Counted from the stretch's first letter, positions 31,658-43,230 are shown. The stretch is DNA of 64,000 bases from Hsuehochloa calcarea (GCA_036346395.1 JAYEVG010000116.1:62001-126000), one strand, 5' to 3'. Notes: generated by a model not told the origin, from the letters alone. Translations and numbers: made by a program.

Positions 31658-34246
31658 GTTACGGTGCATCGCTTGCGCCGGTCTGCTTGGACACCACGAT
31701 GGAGTGCCCTATCGTCTTGCATAGCCTACAACGGGCCGCGAACCCGCTGCCCACGCTGGCCGTCGCCCATGTCATTCGGATGCGTCATGATCGGCGTCTT
31801 CCACGGCCGGGTGTTTCATACGCTCGCACCCACTTCACCGCCCCGCCAGAGGTCTCGTAGTGTGTGTCCACCTGCATTTAATGAAACTCGCACCCCAAGT
31901 GGCAAAGAGGTGGTGGATATCGTAGTACTCGGAGATGTAAGGCTCAAGATTGCCGCCACGCCGCGCACGCCGCGCACACATGGGAGCATGGTTTGTGCGT
32001 AAGCCGCGGTTTGTTGCAGTGCACGACGCTTCTTCACCGATCGTGCGCACTGCCACGATCCTCTAGCGTGGCCCATAACGCATTCTCCCTTAGCCGGATC
32101 TCGAACTTCGCCGACGCCATCCATGGTGCGAGTCACGCGCGATCGCGCTTTGCCGATCTTTTTCTCCATGTAGGCATGCATTACCTCCAGAATTGTTTAC
32201 CATCCTCCGGATGCTTCTTGGCCATCATGGCTCATAACGGCGCATCCGATGGTACGGTTCCGTGTCTCTCCACGATCGCCGTGATCGGCAGGGAACGCAC
32301 ACCCTTCGTGACACCGCTGTACACCTCCGACATGTTGGTCTTCATGATCCCGCACTCGCACCATCGGTGTCGTGCGGCCAGGACCATTTCTCCGTGTCAG
32401 CGTGCGCAGTTAACCCATCGTGAACTCCCCAACTCGCGACCCTCCACCGATGTTTCGCTCGGCATTCGCCGAGTCCCTTACATGCTTCGCGCAGATCCTC
32501 ATCGAATGCTCCACACCGCTCAACTTTCTCCTTTGGTTCTCGCATGCGAGCTTCTTGAACATTTTCATGAGGTCCTTGTTCAAACCTTGTGTGGAAGTTG
32601 GCGCGAGATGCCTCATGCACCAACGGCTCCTTACATCGCTCCACCGAACGGCGGCGCGCCCCGCTTTGGATCGTGCTCAACGCGACATCAAGCCAAAGAT
32701 TGCGGTCCGAGATGACACACACACACGGTTGATCTTGTACTACCGCCGCTTCACATTACACAGAACCACAACCAACTATCCGTGTTCTCGCCTCAACAAT
32801 TGCGAAGGCCACGGGACTAGCCGGTCGCTCGTGACGGCGCCAACGGCGTGAGGATGGTACCCTTGTACTTCCCACATAGGAAGGTGCCATCCATCGTCAA
32901 GACGGACGACAATGCTTGAAAGCTTGATCGCTCGACGGAAGGCCCGTAAGACCCTATCAAGAATAAGGCAATTGGGCCCTTCCGTCGGATGCACCCGCCT
33001 AGCTTGTTTAGGTATGTCCCGGATTACATTCCGCGATTTGATGCAAGCAATCTTGGTACTAGGTTGTAGGCCTCTTCGAATGTGCCGAACATTCGCTCCA
33101 CGACCTTGCGCTTGGCCCGCCATGCCGCCTTGTAGCTCACCGAACCCCACAATATTGGCAACTCGCCTTGAGGATGTTTGGGGAAATGGACACATCCGCA
33201 GCGATTTAGGTGGCTTATCAGCCGGGCAACATAAGAGGAGGTCATGTTGCGTGCTCGTGAAGCGGCCGAGCTAACTCGCATGTGTGATCCTTCAAAGACC
33301 GTTATCCAAAACCTGTGCAAGCTGACCATGAACCGCTGCGCAAGACGGACCTTGCCAAATAGATTCATCAACACACCGACGATGTACGTGTCGGTGTTGG
33401 ATCTCGCACCGATACATCCGACCGATGTTAACGCCAGATTTAGCAATAGTACGTCGGCGGCGCTCTTGTCGTGGAAGCGCCGCTCTAGGAGCAGGTGTCA
33501 TCATTGAACCCCACTCAAGACACCTCCCGATGTGGCGGTAACCGGCCGACGCCGCTGTAACGCCGCCCAATCGTGAGGGGACGTAAGCAATGTCGCGGTC
33601 ACAAGCCCACCAACCGCATCTCCTCCAGCATCAGCCTTCTCCTTCTTCGTCGCCTTCCGAACTAGTTGTTTCCACGCCCTCCATGCTTTCCACCTTGTCC
33701 ACCGGTCGGCAGTACTCGTGACAATCAATACGGCCGCCCACCATCTCTCCGCACCTTCATTGGGCTCAAATTGACGGCGACGCCTCCTCGTGTCTCCATC
33801 TCCCACGTCTTTGCAGCGTCTCCTCCAACATCGAGACCAACGCAGCTCCTCCCCACCAACAACTTCCCCAAAACCACCCACGCCGGATGTCCCCGCCCTT
33901 CCACGAATCGAACGTAGACCATCGGCCGCATATATCGCAGAAGAATGGGTTGCAAACAACCCCATATAATTGGCCCATGAAGCGCCACATGTGACCTTCA
34001 TAAGTTGCCAAATGGTCTCGCCGCACGGCCGCAATCGAGGGATACACCGCCGATGCACGCCTTCTTCCTTCCAAAGGGCGCGATCGAACGCGAACGCACG
34101 CACCGCCTTTGCTCCAAGAGGCCCATGTCCTTCAGAGGCGGCGCCGGATCACGGCAAGCGGTCGCAACTTGACAGTCCGCACCGTATGGTCCGTCACGTA
34201 CTAGACCGTCCCCGTGGAACACGAACAGATCTTGTATCTCCGCCAT
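31658..34246 (-). pseudogene. MULE transposase of MULE-B, frame-broken
   Basis: The start at 34246 reads MAEIQDLFVFHGDGLVRDG. It continues in segments: TIWQLMKVTCGASWANYMG (34000-33950), ERMFGTFEEAYNLVPRL (about 33090), VCVISDRNLWL (about 32710), MRHLAPTSTQGLNKDLMKM (32616-32560), and EVMHAYMEKKIGKARSRVT and TIGEEASC (32190-32010), ending in YISEYYDIHHLFATWG (about 31920) before a stop near 31658. The order is that of the MULE-A enzyme. The SWIM finger is split by a frameshift (SCTATN rather than SCTCN). No catalytic frame is continuous, so this copy would not make an enzyme as read. Confidence 0.85.
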
Positions 34247-34259
34247 GAAGTACCTAACA

Positions 34260-35320
34260 CAAGAGCAACTTCCTGACACTTCTGTAGTACTGAAAACAAA
34301 AATTACATGGTTGCGTGTTCAATGAATTTGTGTTCAAATATTTCGCAAAAAATTACACAATACTACTGGATTCAAATATTTCGTGGTTTACATGAGCAAT
34401 TGGAATAAAATATTGAGATCAACGTAAATTTATTAATTCCAAATGGAGTTCATATGATTTTTCTATCCATGAAAGGTTGAAGTAAATTTTATTTCTCTCA
34501 GAAAAAAATTCACAATTTTCTGGGTACTACAAAGTGTCAAACAAATTCTAAGTTAAAGTAAAAAAATCACTTGATTTCCCAAAGCATTTTTAAGTTTCCA
34601 TACCCGAGTTAGACCTAGCCTATAGCAATGACATGCGGGTCTACTACATAGAATATTTTGCCATCTATTTTTGAAATAAAAACTTACTAATGTGTTGGCC
34701 TGCTTCATGCAGAGTGCATGGACCAAGGTCAATATACCTCGTTAAGAGTACATAGATAGCGCGCTCGTGGGTCCGACCGTCGGCGACTCTATTTCAATTG
34801 TACTTCTACTCACTGAATGACCTCTAAATATTTTAATATTTTATGATGAGGTCCGTGATGAGACGACATTTTGTTACCGATAAAAAAATCACACCGCTTT
34901 ACTAATTAGAAGTTTGTCGAGTAGAATCGGCGAAGAAAATTTTACTCAAGAATTACTCGACTAATATAAATCATTACGCCTAACAACACTAATATTCAAT
35001 TAATATAAATCATAATGCTAAGTCAACTAATATTCTACTCGGTGAAAATCGGCGTAATTCTACTCAAGAAATACTCACCTTATAAATCAGTCTTAATAAA
35101 AATTGACAACACTAACAACAAAAGTCTCCTAAGTCAACTAATTACGCCCTAATCGTAATGCTAACTATCGAGTATTCTAATTACTTGCTAATCACACCGC
35201 TTTCCAATTTTGCACCCACTGCGAATTATAACTACTCGGTTGCTATCATTAATCTTACTACATCATAATCACATTGCTAAAATTTACTACAACTATAGCC
35301 GCATGTGAATGCCACATACC
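34260..35320 (-). other. Leader intron of the MULE-B transposase gene
   Basis: Donor CAAAG/GTATGTGGCATTC at about 35320 and an acceptor just before the ATG at 34246 bracket about 1.06 kb of AT-rich sequence with no gene. 34860-35260 contains diverged repeats of CGAGTAG, AATTACTCG and ACTAATAT phrases. Confidence 0.6.
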
Positions 35321-35429
35321 TTTGTACCGCCGCTTCTCCCTCCTCTTCGGGATTGCTTGCTTCTCTCGCTCGCTCGCTACCGCTAATCTTCTTACGCTCA
35401 CGCCGGAGGCAACGACGCCGACAAATGTC

Positions 35430-35454
35430 GCGACCAGTGGTCGCCTCTTATATA
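35430..35454 (-). promoter_or_regulatory. MULE-B promoter: TATA box followed by a palindrome
   Basis: On the minus strand TATATAAG (35454-35447) is followed after two bases by GCGACCACTGGTCGC (35444-35430), a 7-bp perfect inverted repeat around one base. The MULE-A promoter has the same layout with an unrelated palindrome sequence. Confidence 0.68.
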
Positions 35455-35867
35455 CGCCGAGCAAAGAACTCGGTTTCTTCGCTTCGCTGGCCACGCTACG
35501 CCCACGCCGGGGCTCGCGCGCTGGTCGCCCATACGGCAACGGCGCGCAGGCGGCGCTGGCGATGAGTTGCCAACTTCGCCGTCGGGGACGGCAGCAGTTG
35601 GCAACAAGCCGAGGGCGGCGGCGGCGCGCCCGGCCAAGCGCGTGGCGAAGCCACGACCGCTGCCGCCCCGACGGCAGAGAGGTCGTGGCTACGCAGCAGC
35701 CGCCCGCCCGGGTCCCGGCGGCCGCAGCCGCGCCGCCACGTGCCAAGGGCGGCACTCGCCGCCGCCCCCACGGCAGCAGTGGCCCGAGGGGGCTATTTTG
35801 GAAATTTTTGCGAAGGGGCTAAATGGGGAATTTTCGTGCGTTATACGGTCAAAAAGGTCCATTTTTC

Positions 35868-35876
35868 CCATTGCTC
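35868..35876. repeat. Right 9-bp target duplication of MULE-B
   Basis: CCATTGCTC, identical to 26329-26337. Confidence 0.92.
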
Positions 35877-37869
35877 GTATCTCGCAAAGTCACGTTGGTG
35901 TGCTGTCGATTCACTCCGGCACAGCGTCAAAATCCTGTCAATGCCAGCATAACACACGGGCACACTAGGCAACTCTGCCCCCTCTGGGTTCGAATCCTAC
36001 TAGGAAGAAAGGGCGCGCTACGCTGCGTCGATGATGTTTTGAGCTGTATTGAAAAAATTAACTTTGCAGAAAGCCTATACAATATAAAAAATGCATGTGC
36101 GTAGCATTCTAAATAGTTCAGCGACAACTGTGGAAGCGAAAATATTTTTTATGTGAAATAGGAAAGGCAGATAGATATGACGGTATAAGCAAAATACGCC
36201 AGATTTTAAAAATCATAATATACACACACACACACACGCAAGGTTGATCGGTATGATACAACTTGTTGCCATTAACGTATTGTACAATGATATCATAATA
36301 TCATTTTCAAAAAGATGGCATCAGTTTACAAAGGACAAATGGACACTACTATGAACTCGAATGTCAATGAATATGAATATATTGTACAACAATCAGAAAG
36401 TCAAACATATGGCAATATCAAACATTTTTTCAATTCATTTTTGAAAAAAAAAGATTATAAAGCTACACAACTACTTAATAAGTTCAGTTAAAATGTATTG
36501 CCGACTGAATTGCCATCAAAAGAAGATCAAGCTCGTCAATGAGCAAAAATAATTGGTTGGTTCGCTTGCTTTACAATTTTAGTGCCATATGAAAAGTAAC
36601 GTTGAACAACAGTGATAAGGCAAACCGATAAGATTTAAAAGAGATCATACTGTCCAACCAATCATATGAAGCGATAAGGCAAACCGATAATATTTAAAAG
36701 AAATCATACTGTCCAACCAATCATATAGTCATAACAATTACTACTTGAATGAGTACATACATTTCCGGAATGCTTTTGATGAGCCCTCCAAATTAGTAAC
36801 ACTCCATGGTACTTCCTGAAACTAACATTGATACATCAGTTTACTACAAAGTGCTTAATGTTTTCATAGTTTCAATTATGTGCATGCCATTCGAAATTGA
36901 TTTATCGAATCTAAACAATCAATGAGTTGTACAAACCTTGCGCTGTTCTTGTTTGCAATCGATCACATATCTTGTTTGTAATGTCCACAGTGTAAGCTTC
37001 GACAACAAGCAACCTCCTCTCCTAAGATTAAATGCATGGAAATGTTTAGTAAAGAAATGGCAACGACTAGAATTTTCTACCTTAAGGGAAAACTTCTCAA
37101 TGGTAATAAAAATCACTAAGTTGTGTTAATGACGAATACGATGTGTAAGCTATTGGCGAGGGAATCAGAGACACCGATTTAAATGCACATGTGCGCATAA
37201 TTACATAAAGGAACAGTTATGTAGATGCATAAAGCGATCCTAAATCACAGTAGTATCATTGGATTCAGTGACTAAAAGCATATTGAGAGGGTAATACCGG
37301 GAGCTTTTAGGCCGAACGAAATAGCCAGGATATTTAGCAAAATAGTATGGCTTTCGCTCCTTATTTTCTACATGTTCTGAACAATAACCCTCATCAAAGC
37401 CTGCAATCAAGAATCACACAGAAACCTCAGATTGCTAGAAGTTTCTAGCAGAAAATCCAAGACCACAAACAAAACATTCAGAATTCATTACCACAAACTA
37501 AACATGCAGAATTAATCACCTGGTGCCAACCGACGAAGATGGAAAATCACCCACATATTTGGGTTGTCGCCTACAGATTTGGGTGCATGTCCTGCGTGGA
37601 GATCAATACCCTATGAGCTTACATCTAGGGTATTTTTCCTATTACACTCAGAAACGTTGACATGTAAAATTAATTTGGGGGTACCCGGACTCCTTTTTTT
37701 CTGACAATTTCATTATATTAGTTCCGAAATCAGTCGAATCAGCTAGCTTCTAGACAACATGACCAGACAGGTGCTATTATGTAATTTGAAAGCAACCATC
37801 AAGAAGCATATAACATCCTAAATAACACTTCAAAACCACAATGCTATGTCATACTCAACAAACACAAAA
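35877..37869. other. AT-rich intergenic stretch, no gene seen
   Basis: It includes a B-box-like GGGTTCGAATCC at 35985-35996 (possible SINE or tRNA relic, with no A box recognised), a short (CA)n run at 36222-36237 and a 54-bp direct duplication at 36614-36726. Sequence from 36100 to 37850 is AT-rich, with no frame longer than about 65 codons. Confidence 0.6.
36614..36726. repeat. 54-bp direct duplication
   Basis: GATAAGGCAAACCGATAAGA to ACCAATCATAT (36614-36667) recurs at 36673-36726 with two substitutions. Confidence 0.88.
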
Positions 37870-38990
37870 TCAATGGCTAGCCACTGATCTATCACGATTG
37901 ATCCACCGCCGATGCTCGCTGTCCAATGCAAGAGGGGGCACAACCAGAGACACGGCAGAGGGGAGGCTCGCCACGTAACCCGGGGAGAAGGGGATGGCGG
38001 GCTGTTTCGCTGGGGCGAAGGCCGGAGGCGGCGGGCCGCAAAATGGAACGTCGTGAAGGGAGCAGCCAAGGGAGGTGGTGTTGGGGGGAGCAGGCCTTCT
38101 TGAGGCGGCGGCGGCGAGCGAGAGCGCACGACACGAGGCCACCGGGCGCACGACGACACGGAGGGAGGAGAGGGAGGGAGGAGAGCATGGGCACCGGATG
38201 GTGTGGGGATGCTTACTGTGGGGTCGGTGGAGGCGGGAGCGGCGGAGACGCCGGTGTCGTGAGTGGAGGCGCGCGGAGAGCGCGACTGGGCGGCGATCCA
38301 CGGCGACGGGAAGCCGATTCGACAGGCGGGAGCAAGGCCGTCGGCGCGTGAGCTCTGGCAATGGCCGGCCCGCCGGAGAGGTGGAGGATGGCCGAGGGAG
38401 GAGAGCATGGGCACCGGATGGTGCGGGATGCTTCTGCGAGGTCGGCGAGGCGGGGAGCGGTGGAGACGGGCGTCGGGAGTGGAGGCGCGAGAGAGGCGCA
38501 CAGGCGCGATCCAAGAGGAGCTTACTCGGGAGGGCAAGGAAGTGGGAGGGAACGTTGGCGGCGCGGCCGAGAGGCGGCGGGGAGGGAGATGGAGGCGGGA
38601 GAGAGGAAGAGGGAGGGAGCGGTGCGGTGAGGAGGGAGTTTGAGGCGACGCGCGAAGAATAGGGAAGGATGGGCGCGCCGGTGGATAGGGGCGTGGAGGA
38701 GGAAGAGGAAGGGGCACGGAGGGGAGGGGAAAGGGAGCAAGGTGAGGAGGCGGTGCGCTGGTTCGAGCAGCGAGGAGACGCGACGGAGAGGCTAGGGCTC
38801 GGGCAGGCGGCGCGCGCGCGCGACTCGAACGAACAGCCGAGAGCGGTCGGCGCGATCCGACGCCGAGACGCGAGGCGCGAGGTGGCCAAGCGGCGATCGC
38901 TCGGTCGACGGCCAGAGCAGTAGCGTGGTCCGATCGAACGGACATAATTTTTATGGCGACGTGGCTAGCGCGGCTGGAGACCAATCCTAC
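37870..38990. other. GC-rich tract with internal duplication, no credible gene
   Basis: Both strands carry long open frames (minus 38984-37830 of 384 residues and 38889-37870 of 339; plus 38075-38662 of 195) made of Pro/Ser/Arg- or Gly/Arg/Glu-rich low complexity. This is what GC-rich sequence without stop codons gives by chance. A direct duplication is visible: GGAGAGCATGGGCACCGGAT occurs at about 38178 and 38398, with about 120 similar bases after each. On the minus strand the edge reads TCTATCTTATTATTAAAG, resembling a Helitron 5' end. I do not assign a function. Confidence 0.5.
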
Positions 38991-39385
38991 TCGCTTTAAT
39001 AATAAGATAGAAGAGATGCATTAGAGGTCTAAATATAGATAATGAATTGTCCTCCGCGTTAGAGCATTTCTCAATCAAAATCCAATGATAGGGATGAAAC
39101 GTTAGCAAAAGCAGGAGCTGAGTGGCAACAAATGATACAGTGTCATGATGTAAATGTAGTAGACCTCGTACTAGTGTAGGATCCCCCCTGCGCACCCACC
39201 AACTCAACTCTAATCTAATCTAATGAAGCCTGTAGATTAGAACCTTCCTCTCTCTCGCTTGTTTCTTGATCCATTCCAGTATTCTTTTAGCTTTGCTTCT
39301 CCTCTTTTTCTGGAAAGCATTCGTCTCTTTGTCGTGTCCAGTCCAAGCCTCGAGATGCGCACCCAGTGCCAGTGACTAGCTAGTT
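38991..39385. other. Upstream region of the glucanase gene
   Basis: No gene is seen. It is a moderately AT-rich promoter-distal sequence between the GC-rich tract and the TATA box at 39386. Confidence 0.5.
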
Positions 39386-39393
39386 ATATAAAA
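39386..39393 (+). promoter_or_regulatory. Candidate TATA box of the glucanase gene
   Basis: TATATAAA at 39386-39393 lies about 430 bases before the ATG. This implies a leader of roughly 400 bases, or an unseen leader intron. Sequence evidence only. Confidence 0.45.
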
Positions 39394-39814
39394 TCCAAGC
39401 AGAAAGCAAAACCCAAAGGTAAGGAAACCCGAGTACGAAATAAACAAACGAACGAACGAATGTACACCTTGCCTTGTCGCATTCCTTTTCTAGTTTAAAC
39501 AAGCAAGAGGCTTGTCTTGTCAGAATCCTCAAGAAAGAGGAGAATAAAAAATGATTATCAAATATTGCCTACCCTTTTATTTTAGTAACAACAGCGCAAA
39601 ATGGAGTACTGAAAAAGAAGAAGTGAAAATCGTAAGAAAAGAAGAAGAAGGAAAAAGAAAGTATGCTATGCCTATGCTGAGTAGAACCCGGTGGTTTGAA
39701 CACCTGTCAGTCGGTGGCAGAAGCAAACGGTTTCGGTTTGCTCACTCTATTTCTTGCTTCTGCAACCTCTCGTCTCGTTCCATCCTTCCCCGAAATCAAT
39801 CAATCAACCGACCA

Positions 39815-42800
39815 ATGCACGGCGTCCTGACGCTCCTCCTCCTCCCCCTCCTCCTCCTCCTCTCCGCCGGATATGGCGGCGCGGCGGCCCCCTCCCTCCC
39901 CGTCGGCGTGAACTACGGCGCCAATGCCGACAACCTCCCTTCCCCCGCCGCGGTCGCCTCCTTCCTCGCCACCCGTACCACCATCAACCGCGTCAAGCTC
40001 TTCGACGCCAACCCGGCCTTCATCTCCGCCTTCGCCAGCACCCCCATCTCCCTCGCCGTATCCCTCCCCAACTCCGCCCTCCCCGCCCTCGCCGACAAGG
40101 CCACCGGCCTCGACGCCGCCAGGCAGTGGGTCCGCGCCAACCTCTCCCCCTACGTCCCCGCCACCAACGTCACCCTCCTCCTCGCCGGCAACGAGGTTCT
40201 CCTCTACAACGACAAGGACCTCATCGTCGCGCTCCTCCCCGCCATGCGCCGCCTCGCCCAGGCGCTCCGCGCCGAGGGCCTCCCCCACGTCCGCGTCACC
40301 ACCCCGCACTACCTCGCCATCCTCGCCCCCTCCGACGGCATCCCTCCAACGCCCGCTTCCGCGCCGGCTACGACACCAAGCTCTTCGCCCCATGCTCCAG
40401 TTCCACCGCGACACCGGATCGCCCTTTATGGTCAACCCCTACCCCTACTTCGGCTACCGCCCGGAGACGCTCGACTACGCGCTCTTCCGCCCCAACCGCG
40501 GGGTGTACGACCCGGCCACCAAGCTCAACTACACCAGCATGTTGGACGCCCAGATGGACGCCATCTACACCGCCATGAAGCGCCTCGGATACGGTGACGT
40601 CGACATCGCCGTCGGGGAGGCGGGCTGGCCCACGCAGGCGGAGCCCGGCCAGGTCGGCGTCGGCGTGCAGGAGGCAAGGGACTTCAACGAAGGGATGATC
40701 CGCGTCGTCAGCAGCGGCAAGGGCACGCCGCTCATGCCCAACAGGACGTTCGAGACGTACGTCTTCTCCCTCTTCGACGAGGATCTCAAGCCGGGGCCAA
40801 TCGCGGAGAGGCACTTTGGCCTCTTCAACCCGGACTTCACGCCCGTCTACGACCTCGGCCTCCTCCGCCAAGGCTTGGTCAGTACATCTTACTTGCGGTG
40901 CAAATGCAATTTGGTTGAAATCAGTCTTCTTTCTTAGATTACAGTAGTGTGATACAGTGTTATACTAAAAGATGCAGATTTGCCTCTCCACAGACCTGAA
41001 CTTACTAGTGCCGCGGCCTTAGCTTGTAGGGTGATTGGTTGATGTCATCCCAAAACTTGCCTGACCCTGTATGCGCGCGCCTCTTGTGATACAAATTGAT
41101 ATGCGGTTTCGATGCTGTGAAAAAAGGCTGCATCTTTAATTCAAGATTGTCTTCAGGCATGCCAGGGAGAGATTAGGTCCAAATCAGGGAGTCAAAGATA
41201 GTTCCTTTTTGTTCCAATGGGCTCTCGTACGTGTCCAGCATGCTGGGAATTTTTTTCTTGATGTTCTTGGATCACCGATTTGGTCTTGGCATGGCATACG
41301 GTCCCAACTTATCTTTTAAGAGCCTCTGTTATAGTAGATCATCGGTATGTTCTTGCTTCTCTGTGTCAAAGATGCCCCGTATGTAGAGTTATGACCCCAT
41401 GTGGATAGACATGTGCACGGTTGCTGATCTAAGCTGGTCCTTGCTTCCAACTTTTGCTCCTATCTCATCCGTGATCTAGTTGTCAAAAGAATGCTGCCGC
41501 AGCTGGCTTCTTTTCTTGATGGATCCAGTGACACTAGTCCATGTGGTGTATTTCTTAGGCATGCTTGTGGGGGCACTGCCTAAACTCTGAATTCAGATCC
41601 ATATGCACATGCTAGCAATATGTAATGAGGTGCTATTGCTGGCAATTCTCAGCTTTTGCGCAGCACCTACCAATCAATGTAAGAGAATAGCCACAAGCTT
41701 GTTTGGTGAATTTAGTGGGTTAAGAGTCCAGTGGTTGGGTGATTTCTGTGTTGAGTTGCGTCTTGTTCTTTCTGAATGCTAGCACATCGCATGGGTTTAG
41801 TGGAAGTTTTTTTAGCATGCAAGAGGAAAATGTATGTTGCATCTATTGCCAAGAGAGTTTGTAGGGTTTGGCAGTGCATCGAATAACTGAAAGAATGATT
41901 GAGGGTATCATGCCTTAAAAACCAATCTCTTTTTATATCCACACTATATCCTGAGGGAGTGGATACTTCTGATGAGGGGCTTAAGATTCTGCTAGTCTTG
42001 TGTCTCAAGCTCAACCAAAAGCAGACCTAAAAACTTGTTATAGGGTCTACCAAGATGCCTAGCTTACCTTCCGATGAGGATGAGTCAATAGACGGAGCTC
42101 ACACTAAGAAACAAATAGGGCACCGTTTTAGATGGAGCTTGGTGGATGGAGCAGTGCCGTCCGTTTTTTAAACTTTGCTCCATTTGGTGTCATATCCATC
42201 CCACCCCATCCTAACTAAATTCCTATGCATGCATTGCCATACATTGTGGTGTGCATGTGGAGTAGCTTCTCCAATCAAAGGAATGAGGCGGCCATTACCT
42301 AGTTGCTTTTTGTGATGCTTAGGAAAAGTAGACCATGTGGAGAAAATGGGGGCTGTCTGTATTTTTCAGCATTATTGTGGGACCTACCGGTTAGTGGGTC
42401 AAGAATCTTAGGTAGACAACCAATTTCGACAGGCTCTGTTGGGTGCCAGTCCATGGAATATGTGTTTGTTGTCAAATGCATCAGTAGTATGGAGAGTCGT
42501 TCTGTAAGGTTCCTGACAGTTAAAAGTTTCTGTCGGGCGATCGGTTAATACGCATAACTCAATTTGGAGTCTCAGATTGATACATGGTAATATATATATA
42601 TATATATATATATATTTGATTGGAAAAATGCTGGTTGTTGTCGAGTGGATTTACATTGCTATAGTTCTGTGCAGTTACTGTCTTTATACTCCGGCTTCTG
42701 ATGCATAAATTCACTCCTGTATCACATGGCTTATTCAGTGTACTATATTATGTTGTTTGCATTGCAGTCTGGAGCTCCAAACCCCTCACCAAATCCATCT

Positions 42801-43230
42801 GGTGGAGGCAAGTGGTGTGTCTCCAAGGCCAGTGCGAGTGACACTGACCTGCAGAACAACATCAACTATGCCTGTGGCTACGTGGACTGTAAGCCGATAC
42901 AAAGCGGTGGCTCGTGCTTTGACCCGAACAACATGCAAGCCCATGCTGCGTTTGTGATGAATGCCTTCTACCAGGCCAATGGCCGGCACGACTACGACTG
43001 CGACTTCAAGGGCACCGGCGTGGTCACCTCCAACGACCCAAGTAAGTTTGTGTCTGGTTACTGGTCTGCACCTATCAGCACAACCCTCCTACACTTTATT
43101 GCTTCGAATAACAATTGTGTCTTTCATGGATGTTTCTTGAACCTGACACTGCGTCATAATCTGTTGAAACTAACAGTACCCATGGCATTGTTGTGTGGCA
43201 GGCTACGGGAGCTGCAAGTACGTCTCCTGA
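39815..43230 (+). CDS. Glucan endo-1,3-beta-glucosidase, GH17 with C-terminal X8/CBM43 domain (two 1-base frameshifts)
   Basis: Exons 39815-40877, 42768-43041 and 43202-43230 join in phase (donors TTG/GTCAGT and CCAA/GTAAGT; acceptors TTGCAG and GGCAG). About 455 residues: a signal peptide rich in Leu; a GH17 barrel starting VGVNYGANADNLPSP, with the acid/base Glu in LLAGNEVLLYND and the nucleophile Glu in VGEAGWPTQ; then a Pro/Gly linker; then an X8 carbohydrate-binding domain (KWCVSKASASD, NYACGYVDC, GSCFDP, CDFKGTG, YGSCKYVS). It hydrolyses beta-1,3-glucan (callose) in the cell wall or at plasmodesmata. There is no GPI signal after X8. Two single-base losses, near 40344 (after GGCATCCC) and 40390 (after TTCGCCCC), move the frame twice; the protein between and after them is otherwise conserved (NARFRAGYDTKLFAP, MLQFHRDTGSPF). 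Either the allele is a recent pseudogene or the consensus has two C-run errors. I favour the second. Confidence 0.88.
40878..42767 (+). other. First intron of the glucanase gene (1.89 kb)
   Basis: Non-coding, with a (TA)n microsatellite at 42591-42615. If it is retained, translation would stop 19 codons into the intron (near 40937). Confidence 0.8.
42591..42615. repeat. (TA)n microsatellite, about 12 units
   Basis: An uninterrupted TA run in the first glucanase intron. Confidence 0.95.

Larger units (their letters stand above)
26338..35867 (-). mobile_element. MULE-B: complete Mutator-like element, 9.53 kb, with 9-bp target duplication
   Basis: The two ends are inverted repeats of about 110-130 bp. 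The left starts GAAAAATGGACAC and has ACGCACGAAAATTCCCC and AATAGCCCCCTCGGGCCAC; the right end at 35867 is its complement. The 9 bases outside each end are identical, CCATTGCTC at 26329-26337 and 35868-35876, the duplication length diagnostic of Mutator elements. Inside, on the minus strand, are promoter, leader intron, transposase, PMD gene, tandem array and GRF-like gene, the same order as MULE-A. Identical duplications mean a single, undisturbed insertion. The genes are frame-broken, so it is non-autonomous as read. Confidence 0.93.

Noticed and set aside
37830..38984. 384- and 339-residue minus ORFs in GC-rich sequence
   Set aside because: All frames are open because of GC content. The peptides are Pro/Ser/Arg repeats and change character with frame; the region also contains a direct duplication.
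39800..40435. 211-residue minus ORF over the glucanase first exon
   Set aside because: Gly/Glu/Val-rich shadow of a GC-rich plus-strand exon with clear GH17 motifs.
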